NCBI GenBank assembly: GCA_022835495.1
Contig: BQOK01000001.1
Location: forward strand, 1,922,001 to 1,986,000
DNA length: 64,000 nucleotides
Source of the DNA: Oscillospiraceae bacterium
Lineage (GTDB): Bacteria > Bacillota > Clostridia > Oscillospirales > Ruminococcaceae
Direction: 5' to 3'
Shown here piece after piece: positions 43,697-53,118 of this stretch. The stretch's first letter is position 1. The number at the start of each line of letters is the position of its first letter. Below the pieces are notes generated by a model that worked only from the letters and a program-made list of their open reading frames with translations, was not told the DNA's origin and made no database searches. Both the position numbers and the translations under genes were made by a program.

Positions 43697-44884
43697 TCAG
43701 GCTTCGGGGAGCGCCGCATACAGGAAGGTAAGATCCTTGTTGGTGACAAAGGTCTGGAAATTGAACACGAACAGGACTTCGTCGTAGCCCTCCTGCTCCA
43801 TCAGGTCGTCGATGGGAAGGCCATAGCCGCGGGGGTCGATCACGCCGATCTGCGCATAGTGCTGGGCGAGATAGGGCACAAGGCAGTTGGCATAGCTGTC
43901 CTTAATGACCAGCAGCTTGCCCTTGCCGCTGCCCTGGATGGTGGTGTAGCTGTTGTTGCCATACAAAAACATGGCGTACTTATCCGTGGTGCCGAGCTTG
44001 GAGAGATCGTACAGGCCGATCGTGCCCGCGTCGGTGCCGGGGTTGGCGGCGCTCCAGCCGCCCAGACCGTCTGATTTCCAGATGGTCATCTGGTTGGGCA
44101 GGTCAAGATAGCGCAGCGTGTCGGGAAGCTGGTTCCAAAGCACGCACTTGGCATAGGTGGTGCCGTAAAAATCGGGGACCGGGGTAAAATCTTCCTCGGC
44201 GAACTGCGCCGGGGCAAAGCCCTGCCGCTGGCAGAATTCCTGGTAGGCGATATAGGCGCCGCCCTCGGTCGTCCAGTGGTGATCGGTGTCGTAATAGAGC
44301 TTTTGCGCTTTGTTTTGCAGGAACGCCTGGCGCAGGTCCAGGCAATTTTCAGCGCCCAACGCTGCAAAAAAGTCGTTCAGATAAGCCTCTTCGTCCACCA
44401 TGGGAACGCCGGCGGGCAGGCGCTCGGGATAAATGAGGCTTGCCGAGGGCGCCAGAAGCACGGTGGCGCTGCCGGGGTGGCGGGCAATAAAGTTTTGCAG
44501 GATCTGGGTGTTGGCCGCCAGCTGCTTTTCTTCGCCCGGTTTCAGGGCAAAAAGCTTTGTGAACAGCTCGTTTTCGCTGCCTAGCAGCGCGCCGCCGATC
44601 TCCTTTTTCTGGAACAGGAGGCTCTCGCTGCGGCTTTGCAGCTTGATCCAACCGTCGCGGAAAACCACCTGATCCTTGGTATATTCGGCGTAATCGCTGG
44701 TCCATTCATTGGCGAACAGGGCACTCCAGCTGAATTTGGGGAACTGCTCAAGGTCGCGCCGCTCCAGTTCTGAGCGGGCGCGCTTGGGCCACAGGCCGTC
44801 CAGGATCATAAAAGAAAAAATAAAGAAAAAAAACAGAACCAGAACAGGGTAGCGCTTTAACGAAGCCCATTTTTCTTTCATCAC
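43697..44884 (-). CDS. DHHW family protein (AlgX/DltD-like surface acylation factor)
   Basis: 395 residues. One N-terminal membrane helix (about 12-32), then an extracellular SGNH-like domain with YYDTDHHWTTEGGAYIAY, the DHHW signature also seen in AlgJ/AlgX, and VIKDSYANCLVPYLAQHY with the GDS-like Asp-Ser. It begins 13 bases after the MBOAT gene. Pairs of this kind transfer acyl groups to extracellular glycans or polymers. The acceptor is unknown. Confidence 0.88.
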   Translation of the reverse strand: MMKEKWASLKRYPVLVLFFFFIFSFMILDGLWPKRARSELERRDLEQFPKFSWSALFANEWTSDYAEYTKDQVVFRDGWIKLQSRSESLLFQKKEIGGALLGSENELFTKLFALKPGEEKQLAANTQILQNFIARHPGSATVLLAPSASLIYPERLPAGVPMVDEEAYLNDFFAALGAENCLDLRQAFLQNKAQKLYYDTDHHWTTEGGAYIAYQEFCQRQGFAPAQFAEEDFTPVPDFYGTTYAKCVLWNQLPDTLRYLDLPNQMTIWKSDGLGGWSAANPGTDAGTIGLYDLSKLGTTDKYAMFLYGNNSYTTIQGSGKGKLLVIKDSYANCLVPYLAQHYAQIGVIDPRGYGLPIDDLMEQEGYDEVLFVFNFQTFVTNKDLTFLYAALPEA

Positions 44885-44897
44885 AAAAGCACCTCCC

Positions 44898-46322
44898 TCA
44901 GAAACGATAGTAAAGGAACGGACTGCTGGTGGAGGCCACGATATACGCGATGCAGAGCACCAGCAGCAGCCCCACCACGACCACCTTTATAAACGTGTTG
45001 TCCTTGATGCGGTCCCAGATTTTCAGGGGCAGGGGGGTGCTGCACAGGATCCCCACCAGCAGGATCACCCAGTAGTTGCGCAAAAAGTACCAGCAGCCCA
45101 CGCCGCCCGAGGGAACGAAGAGCTTTTGAAACAGCGCGCCCAACCCAACGCCCTGCTCGTTGCCCACAAACAAGGCCCAGCCGGTGACCACCAAAAACAA
45201 GGTGTAAATATGGGGCCAGACCCGGCCTTTTTTGAGCTTGTCCAGCAAAAAGATCTTTTCTATCGTTAGAAGAATAAAATAGTAAATGCCCCACAGCACA
45301 AAATTCCAGTTTGCGCCGTGCCAGATGCCGGTGAGCGCCCACACCACAAACATGTTGAAGATCTGGCGCTTCAGGCCCTTGCGGTTGCCCCCCAGCGGGA
45401 TGTACACATATTCCTTGAACCAGCCTGAAAGGGTCATGTGCCAGCGGCGCCAGAATTCGGTGATGCTGCGGGCGATATAAGGCAGGTTGAAGTTCATGGG
45501 GAAATCGAACCCCAGCATTTTGCCCATGCCGATGCCCATGAGGGAATAGCCGGAAAAATCAAAATAGAGCTGCAGGGAATAGGCAAGCAGCCCCAGCCAC
45601 ACCAGGGGAGTGCTGGCGTTGGCAATGCCCACGCCGGCGGTGACCAGCTCGGCGCCGTTCCACACGCCGATGATATCGTACCACAAATGGCTCACGGTGT
45701 CGGCAATGAGAACTTTTTTGGCCAGGCCGAACACGAACAGGCAGATGCCCTCTTCGATCTGGGCCAGGCGGTAGCGGTGCTCGTAAACATGCAGCTGGGC
45801 GGCCACGTCGCGGTATTTTACAATGGGGCCGGCGATCAGCTGGGGGAACATGACCACATAGGCGCCGAAATCGATGATGTTGTGCTCGGCGTTCACATCG
45901 CGCCGGTATACGTCGATGGAGTAGCTCATGGTCTGGAAGGTATAAAAGCTGATACCCAGCGGCAGCACCGTGGCGGCCTCGATCAGGCCGATGGAGAGGC
46001 CAAACAGGCTGTTCACCGTTCCGATCAGGAAGTTCGTGTATTTGAAGAACACCAGCATGGAAAGGCTGCCCACGATGGAAACGATCAAAAACAGCCGCCG
46101 CATTTTGGGGTTTTGGTCGAACTTTTCCATTGCAAGGCCGGAGAAATAGTTGATCAGGATGAGCACAACCATCACCGGGAAGAATTTCACTTCGCCCCAG
46201 GAATAGAACACCAGGCTGCACACAAACAGCGCCAGGTTTTTCAGCTTGGCGGGCGCGAGATAATACAGCGCCAGGGTGATGGGCAGAAAACGGAACAGGA
46301 ACAGGATGGTACTGAAGACCAA
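44898..46322 (-). CDS. MBOAT family membrane O-acyltransferase
   Basis: 474 residues with about eleven membrane helices; the MBOAT core has ITEFWRRWHMTLSGWFKEYVYIPLGGNRKG and the catalytic His in GIWHGANWNFVLWG. TTG 46322 is chosen as start: AAGGAG lies nine bases upstream and the resulting protein begins VFSTILFLFRFLP, the family's usual N-terminus; an in-frame ATG at 46343 precedes the ribosome site. It passes acyl groups across the membrane to the DHHW partner. Confidence 0.9.
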   Translation of the reverse strand: MVFSTILFLFRFLPITLALYYLAPAKLKNLALFVCSLVFYSWGEVKFFPVMVVLILINYFSGLAMEKFDQNPKMRRLFLIVSIVGSLSMLVFFKYTNFLIGTVNSLFGLSIGLIEAATVLPLGISFYTFQTMSYSIDVYRRDVNAEHNIIDFGAYVVMFPQLIAGPIVKYRDVAAQLHVYEHRYRLAQIEEGICLFVFGLAKKVLIADTVSHLWYDIIGVWNGAELVTAGVGIANASTPLVWLGLLAYSLQLYFDFSGYSLMGIGMGKMLGFDFPMNFNLPYIARSITEFWRRWHMTLSGWFKEYVYIPLGGNRKGLKRQIFNMFVVWALTGIWHGANWNFVLWGIYYFILLTIEKIFLLDKLKKGRVWPHIYTLFLVVTGWALFVGNEQGVGLGALFQKLFVPSGGVGCWYFLRNYWVILLVGILCSTPLPLKIWDRIKDNTFIKVVVVGLLLVLCIAYIVASTSSPFLYYRF

Positions 46323-46343
46323 GCGATTCACTCCTTCACACAA

Positions 46344-46375
46344 AAGGCCGGTACCGAACCCCCGGTACCGACCTT
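46344..46375 (-). terminator. Intrinsic terminator between lipoprotein and MBOAT genes
   Basis: AAGGCCGGTACCG (46344-46356) pairs with CGGTACCGACCTT (46363-46375) with one G-U. On the minus strand TTTTG follows. Partial read-through may couple the genes. Confidence 0.8.
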
Positions 46376-46393
46376 GTTTTTAAACCAAAACGA

Positions 46394-46879
46394 TCAGCTC
46401 AGCGCCTCGTCGATGGCTTTGTCGATCTCGGCGTAGTCGGCGCCCTGGGTGTTGGCGACCACCATTACCACATAGTCGCCTTTTTCCACGATGCGGGCAT
46501 CCTTGGCCATCTCCTCCATGGCGGCAAACTCGGCATACATGCCGCCGCTGGAAATGCTGGTCTTGTAGGCGGCAAGCTCTGTTTTTACTTCGCCTGCTTT
46601 GCCTTCGGCCGCCTTGATCACCAGGATCAGGGCACTGTTGCCCTGGTCGTTGCTCATTTTGCCGGCATATTCCAGGATATTATCCTTGGTGAGCAGCATG
46701 GTGAGGGCCAGATCGTTGTCGTTGACGTCGCGGGGGTTGGAAACGGGGTTTGCCTTTTCCACCGCGGCCACCACGTCGCCCAGATTATAGGTTTTATTTT
46801 CGCTGCCGGAGTTGCCGCAGCCCGCCAGGGCCAAGGCGGCCAGGGCGACGGAAAGCGCAAGGGCAAGAAACTTTTTCAT
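46394..46879 (-). CDS. DUF4358-type lipoprotein
   Basis: 161 residues. Lipobox ALAGC (Cys21) and a soluble domain with NPVSNPRDVNDNDLALTM and YAEFAAMEEMAKDARIVEKG, typical of DUF4358. Proteins of this family are often next to MBOAT/DHHW genes, as here, so a role in the same surface modification is likely but unproven. Confidence 0.82.
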   Translation of the reverse strand: MKKFLALALSVALAALALAGCGNSGSENKTYNLGDVVAAVEKANPVSNPRDVNDNDLALTMLLTKDNILEYAGKMSNDQGNSALILVIKAAEGKAGEVKTELAAYKTSISSGGMYAEFAAMEEMAKDARIVEKGDYVVMVVANTQGADYAEIDKAIDEALS

Positions 46880-46918
46880 GGGTCGGTCTCTCTCTTTCTT
46901 CTGGAAAATTATGCTTCA

Positions 46919-46947
46919 ATTCTATCCTATCCAAAGGCGCATTGCAA
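46919..46947 (-). promoter_or_regulatory. Promoter of the DUF4358 lipoprotein operon
   Basis: Minus-strand TTGCAA (46947-46942) and TAGAAT (46924-46919), spacing 17. Confidence 0.7.
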
Positions 46948-46980
46948 GGCTTACATTCAGTGTTCACGAAATTTTACACT

Positions 46981-47445
46981 TTATTCACTGCCGGAAGCCG
47001 GAGGAAGCTCGGGCGGGTTCGGCACCGTGACCGGCTCGCTCAGGCCCTTTTTCATGGGCTTGTCCAGCGCCTGCCACAGCGCCTTGAACGCCCGGCTGGA
47101 AACCGTGGCGCCGCTGACTGCGTCCACCTGCACCTTGCCCGCGCTTTTGGCCCCCAGCAGCAACTCGGCGTAATGGCTGCTCACCAGCTGCGGTGTGGCG
47201 CCGGTCACGGGCTGCATGAGCCGGGCGTAGCGTTCGTCTTCGCTCTTTTTTTGCCCGGCAGCGTCCAGCGCGTCAAATTCAGCGCTCTGAATGGCCCCGC
47301 CGGCCACGGTGACGGTGAGATAATCCTGATAGCCCAGGCTGTCGAAATCCGCAAGCCGCGCGGTGTAAGTGCCGTCCTTCAGGCCGCAGCCCGCAAGGCC
47401 GATGGCCAGCAGCAGGCAGACCGCCAATTTTGCATGGCGCTTCAT
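46981..47445 (-). CDS. FMN-binding domain lipoprotein
   Basis: 154 residues. Lipobox GLAGC (Cys20). DAVSGATVSSRAF (108-120) is the flavinylation motif D-x-x-S-G-A-T, in which Thr114 would carry covalent FMN. An additional VTGATPQ precedes it. The C-terminus is Pro-rich. It would be an extracellular electron carrier. Divergent from the Gx membrane protein; no ApbE flavin transferase is in the window. Confidence 0.85.
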   Translation of the reverse strand: MKRHAKLAVCLLLAIGLAGCGLKDGTYTARLADFDSLGYQDYLTVTVAGGAIQSAEFDALDAAGQKKSEDERYARLMQPVTGATPQLVSSHYAELLLGAKSAGKVQVDAVSGATVSSRAFKALWQALDKPMKKGLSEPVTVPNPPELPPASGSE

Positions 47446-47484
47446 GTGGCGCCTCCTTTTCGCTTCGGTCTTATTTTATACTTC

Positions 47485-47513
47485 ATTATAAAAGATAAAG
47501 CTTTGGCCTGCAA
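47485..47513 (-). promoter_or_regulatory. Promoter of the FMN-binding lipoprotein
   Basis: Minus-strand TTGCAG (47513-47508) and TATAAT (47490-47485), spacing 17. Confidence 0.75.
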
Positions 47514-47579
47514 GGCCGGGGCCGGGAAAAAACCAAATCTCCGGCTTTTTCTTGACAGAAAGGGGGCGGGGGACGTAAG

Positions 47580-48143
47580 ATGAAAGCGCATTCTGATTGG
47601 AGAGAAGAAAGAGAGGAATCGGTTTTGAAACCAAGCAAGACCCGCCAGGTGGCGCTTTCCGGCCTGCTGTTTGCCCTGGCCATGGCGCTGTCGTTTATGG
47701 AATCGACCATCGCTCCGCTTTTGGGGCTTATGCCGGGGGTGAAAATCGGCCTGGCAAATATCGTTGTGATGTACGCGCTGTTTTTTATGGGCTTTCCCCA
47801 GGCGCTGAGCCTGGCGGTGCTGAAAGCCCTGTTCGTTCTGCTCACCCGGGGGGCCGTGGCCGGGCTTTTGAGCCTGTGCGGCGGCCTGCTCTCGCTGCTG
47901 GTGATGTGGTTGCTGTATAAGCTGCCAAAGCGGCCCACCTATTTTATCCTTTCGGTGTGCGGCTCGCTGGCTCACAATGTGGGGCAGATGATTGCGGCCA
48001 GTTTTGTGCTGGGCAGCCGGCTGGCGCTTACCTATGCGCCGGTGCTGATCGTTTCGGGCCTGGGCATGGGGTGGGTCACCAGTGCAAGCCTGGCTGCAAT
48101 TTTACCCGCATTGGGCCGCATGGGGTTTAATACGAAAAAATAG
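47580..48143 (+). CDS. Gx transporter family membrane protein (heptaprenyl diphosphate synthase component I-like, EetB-like)
   Basis: 187 residues, about five membrane helices, with MPGVKIGLANIVVMYALFF and the following helices matching Hpre_diP_synt_I/Gx. Despite the family name such proteins are membrane proteins, and one member is EetB of Listeria extracellular electron transfer. ATG 47580 has GGGGG upstream; TTG 47625 after GAGAGGAAT is an alternative start. Divergent neighbour of the FMN-binding lipoprotein. Confidence 0.82.
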   Translation: MKAHSDWREEREESVLKPSKTRQVALSGLLFALAMALSFMESTIAPLLGLMPGVKIGLANIVVMYALFFMGFPQALSLAVLKALFVLLTRGAVAGLLSLCGGLLSLLVMWLLYKLPKRPTYFILSVCGSLAHNVGQMIAASFVLGSRLALTYAPVLIVSGLGMGWVTSASLAAILPALGRMGFNTKK

Positions 48144-48258
48144 CCGAAGGCTGTTTTGGGCCACACGCCCGGGCCGGCCCCCAAAGGGGCGGCCCAGGTG
48201 CTTCATGTGGGCAGACAAGAGCGCCGAAGAAAAAACTAAAAAATTTTCCAAAAAGGTG

Positions 48259-48287
48259 TTGACGAAATAATACCTTAGTGGTATACT
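48259..48287 (+). promoter_or_regulatory. Promoter of reverse rubrerythrin with overlapping palindrome
   Basis: TTGACG (48259-48264) and TATACT (48282-48287), spacing 17. The inverted repeat ATACC-ttagt-GGTAT spans the spacer and -10 and could be an operator. Confidence 0.75.
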
Positions 48288-48366
48288 TTGAACATAACAA
48301 GGAAACGTTCCTATTTAAGCGAATGGTTCCCAATAAAATTAAATAAAATTTTGGAGGATACGAATT

Positions 48367-48912
48367 ATGGCTAAGTTTGTTTGCACCGTTTGTGGTTACA
48401 TCGCCGAGGGCGCTGCCCCTGATTTCTGCCCTGTCTGCAAGGCCCCCAAGGACAAATTCGTGGAAAAGACCGAGAACAGCTATGTGACCGAGCATGTGGT
48501 GGGCATTGCCCAGTCCGGTGTGCCTGAGGACATTATCGAGGGCCTGCGCATGAACTTCAATGGCGAGTGCAGCGAGGTGGGCATGTATCTGGCCATGAGC
48601 CGCGTGGCCGACCGCGAGGGCTACCCCGAGATTGCCGAGGCCTGGAAGCGCTATGCGTTTGAAGAGGCCGAGCACGCCGCCAAGTTTGCCGAACTGCTGG
48701 GCGAGGTGCTGACCGACAGCACCGAAAAGAACCTGCGCATGCGCGTGGACGCCGAGTGCGGCGCCTGCAGCGGCAAGATGGACATTGCCAAGCGCGCCAA
48801 AGAGCTGGGTCTGGACGCCATCCACGACACTGTGCACGAAATGGCCAAGGACGAGGCCCGTCACGGCCGCGGCATGCAGGGCCTGCTGGAGCGTTATTTC
48901 GGCAACAAGTAA
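48367..48912 (+). CDS. Reverse rubrerythrin
   Basis: 181 residues with domain order reversed from classical rubrerythrin: N-terminal rubredoxin with CTVC (6-9) and CPVC (21-24), then a four-helix ferritin-like di-iron domain with [19 protein letters not shown] and DEARHGRG. It reduces hydrogen peroxide (and in some clostridia oxygen), protecting strict anaerobes. TTGGAGGA lies upstream. Single gene with its own strong promoter. Confidence 0.93.
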   Translation: MAKFVCTVCGYIAEGAAPDFCPVCKAPKDKFVEKTENSYVTEHVVGIAQSGVPEDIIEGLRMNFNGECSEVGMYLAMSRVADREGYPEIAEAWKRYAFEEAEHAAKFAELLGEVLTDSTEKNLRMRVDAECGACSGKMDIAKRAKELGLDAIHDTVHEMAKDEARHGRGMQGLLERYFGNK

Positions 48913-48932
48913 AAAATAATACATCAAAATGA

Positions 48933-48968
48933 AAGCACGCCCCTGAAGAATTCTTCGGGGGCGTGCTT
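48933..48968. terminator. Long palindromic terminator between convergent genes
   Basis: AAGCACGCCCCTGAAGAA mirrors TTCTTCGGGGGCGTGCTT (18 pairs, one G-U). T-tracts are weak on both sides. Confidence 0.7.
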
Positions 48969-48991
48969 CATTGCTTTGCAGAGGCCGCTTT

Positions 48992-49708
48992 TTATTCAAA
49001 AATTTCGTGCTGGACCGGCGTATCCAGCTTACGATAAGCTGTAAAGTTACCTTGCTTGTCACATGTTGCGAGGAACACATCGCTGATCTGGCCGATGTCC
49101 TGGCTGTGCAGCTGTTTTTCCAGCCACTGCATATCCCGCCCGCTGTATTTCAGGTTTTGCTCCAGAACCTGGCCGTCCAGGATCAGGTTGATGGCAAGGG
49201 TTTCGGGCGGGGGTTCCAGCTGCAGATCCTGCGGCGTTACGGGGCGCTCGGCGGCCAGGGGCATAAAGCTGATCTGGCCGTTCGTTTCCAGCACGGCCGC
49301 CTCCAGCTGGCTCAGATCAAAATAGCCCGCGACCCGGCATTGGGTCAAAAATTCGTTCACGTCCATTTTGGCTTTCATGAGGTTTGCCTTATAGATCTTA
49401 CCCTCTTCAAACAGCACCACCGGTTTGCCGCTGAAAAATTTGCGAAGCGGGATGGACTTGCAGGTAATTACATTGATGAGCACGGTCACAAGGCCGTATA
49501 CAATGGTGGCGGTGAGCGGTTCCCACCAATTTTCCAGCTCGGTGGCAAACTCGGCGGCAATGGAACCGACGGTGATGCTGTTGATGTAGTCAAACATGCT
49601 CATCTGGCTGATCTGGCGCTGGCCGATGAGCTTGCAAAGGCAGAACAGCACGGCAATCGACACAAGGCTGGTCAGAATAATGCGCAGAATATCTGTAAAA
49701 ATGTCCAC
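48992..49708 (-). CDS. DUF421/YetF family membrane protein
   Basis: 238 residues. Three N-terminal membrane helices (about 8-95), then the DUF421 cytoplasmic domain with GKPVVLFEEGKIYKANLMKAKM and DLSQLEAAVLETNGQISF. Role unknown; Bacillus homologues are found in the spore inner membrane or stress-induced. GGAGGCC upstream. Confidence 0.88.
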   Translation of the reverse strand: MDIFTDILRIILTSLVSIAVLFCLCKLIGQRQISQMSMFDYINSITVGSIAAEFATELENWWEPLTATIVYGLVTVLINVITCKSIPLRKFFSGKPVVLFEEGKIYKANLMKAKMDVNEFLTQCRVAGYFDLSQLEAAVLETNGQISFMPLAAERPVTPQDLQLEPPPETLAINLILDGQVLEQNLKYSGRDMQWLEKQLHSQDIGQISDVFLATCDKQGNFTAYRKLDTPVQHEIFE

Positions 49709-49777
49709 GGCGGGGCCTCCTTGAAAGGTTTGTTTGATATGGCTTTAGGATGTGCGGCGCGCCGCAAAATATGCTTC

Positions 49778-49806
49778 TTGTGCTATGGGGCGCAATCGGC
49801 TACAAT
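49778..49806 (+). promoter_or_regulatory. Promoter of the lipid-kinase-like gene
   Basis: TTGTGC (49778-49783) and TACAAT (49801-49806), spacing 17. Confidence 0.7.
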
Positions 49807-49846
49807 AAAGGCAGGAGCTCCCGATAAAATGCGAGGAGGCGCAGGC

Positions 49847-50782
49847 ATGCGGCATATTTTTATTGTGAACCCGGTTTCGGGCAAAGCGGACGCCAGCGGT
49901 ACGCTGGTGCCCCGGATCATCACTGCGGCCAAGGGGCTGGAGGCGGAGTATGAAGTGCAGCTCACGGAATACCCCGGGCACGCCGTGCAGCTTGCACGGC
50001 AGGCGGCCCAAAGCGGCCCGGTGCGGCTGTACGCCTGCGGGGGCGACGGAACCCTGAACGAGGTCCTGATGGGCGCCAGGGAGAGTGAAACCGCCGAGGT
50101 GGCCTGTGTTCCCTGCGGCAGCGGAAATGATTTTGTGCGCAATTTCGGCGGCGGGGAGCGGTTTTTGGATCTGCCGGACCTGATGCAGGGGCATGCGGTG
50201 CCCATTGACCTGATCGAGACCCAATACGGCATTGCCGCGGCCATCTGCTCGGCGGGGCTGGACGCGCAGGTGGCCTATGGGATCCCAAAATTCCGGCGTT
50301 TGCCGCTGTGCGGCGGTTCCATGGCCTATAATCTTTCCATTGCCCAGTGTGTGTGCGGGCGCATGGGGCACAAGCTGCGGGTAACCGCGGATGGGGAAGT
50401 GCTGGAAGATGATTTTTTGATGCTGGCGATCTGCAACGGATGCGCCTACGGCGGCGGCTTTGTGACGGCCCCCGAGGCGGATATGAACGACGGTGAGCTG
50501 GATCTGGTGCTGGTAAAAAAGATCAGCCGGCTGCGCATGGCAAGGGTGATTGGGCTTTATAAAAGCGGGGCGCATATCCAAAACGGCCGGGTGGCGCCAG
50601 AGGTGGCGGATATCATTACATACAAACGGGTGCGCCAGGTGGAGCTGGAAACGCTGGACGGCCGGCCCATCGTGGTAACGCAGGACGGTGAATGCGCCCC
50701 GCGCAACACGCTCACTGCAAAAGTGAAGCCCAGCGCTGCCAGGGTGGTGCTGCCAAAAAGCTGGTTTGAACGCCGGGCGTAA
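49847..50782 (+). CDS. Diacylglycerol kinase-like lipid kinase (DagK/YegS family)
   Basis: 311 residues. IVNPVSGKA at the N-terminus, the nucleotide loop ACGGDGTLNEV, PCGSGNDFVRNFG and DGELDLVLV are the DAGK catalytic-domain motifs. It phosphorylates diacylglycerol or a related lipid at the inner membrane face. ATG 49847 with GAGGAGG upstream; the open frame to 48971 reaches antisense through the DUF421 gene and is not real. Confidence 0.9.
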   Translation: MRHIFIVNPVSGKADASGTLVPRIITAAKGLEAEYEVQLTEYPGHAVQLARQAAQSGPVRLYACGGDGTLNEVLMGARESETAEVACVPCGSGNDFVRNFGGGERFLDLPDLMQGHAVPIDLIETQYGIAAAICSAGLDAQVAYGIPKFRRLPLCGGSMAYNLSIAQCVCGRMGHKLRVTADGEVLEDDFLMLAICNGCAYGGGFVTAPEADMNDGELDLVLVKKISRLRMARVIGLYKSGAHIQNGRVAPEVADIITYKRVRQVELETLDGRPIVVTQDGECAPRNTLTAKVKPSAARVVLPKSWFERRA

Positions 50783-50788
50783 CAAGGC

Positions 50789-50820
50789 CGCCGGGGCAGC
50801 CGCCCCGGCGCTCTTTTTTT
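50789..50820 (+). terminator. Intrinsic terminator
   Basis: CGCCGGGGC (50789-50797) with GCCCCGGCG (50802-50810), then CTCTTTTTTT. Confidence 0.9.
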
Positions 50821-50882
50821 CGCTGAGGACAGGCGGGAAAAGCCCTTTTTCGACGTTCACAAAAAATTTTTATTTTTCCCCC

Positions 50883-50911
50883 TTGATTTTTTGAGAACAA
50901 GTGACTAAAAT
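50883..50911 (+). promoter_or_regulatory. Promoter of groESL
   Basis: TTGATT (50883-50888) and TAAAAT (50906-50911), spacing 17, directly upstream of CIRCE. Confidence 0.7.
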
Positions 50912-50916
50912 ATACA

Positions 50917-51280
<364 letters not shown>

Positions 51281-51309
51281 ATTTCCGCTGAAAATTCACT
51301 TTTAAATAA

Positions 51310-52950
<1,641 letters not shown>

Positions 52951-53013
52951 GCTTTTTTAAGCACAGTCCAGAACATGCGGCTCTGCCCTGGAGCGGCGTT
53001 TGACAGAACCCGC

Positions 53014-53058
53014 AAAAGAACCGGCGCCCGCTTTAAAAGCGGGCGCCGGTTCTTTTTT
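53014..53058 (+). terminator. Strong intrinsic terminator of groESL
   Basis: A near-perfect 20-bp stem built on GAACCGGCGCCCGC/GCGGGCGCCGGTTC, then T6. Confidence 0.95.
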
Positions 53059-53118
53059 GTTTGCCGTGGACGCAGGGAGGGAATACTTTTCTCAAAAGCG
53101 TAGAAGGGGCGTGCAGCA

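Noticed and set aside
48971..49846. Long N-terminal extension of the DagK-like protein
   Set aside because: Runs antisense through the DUF421 gene; the DAGK domain begins exactly at the ATG 49847 with GGAGG.
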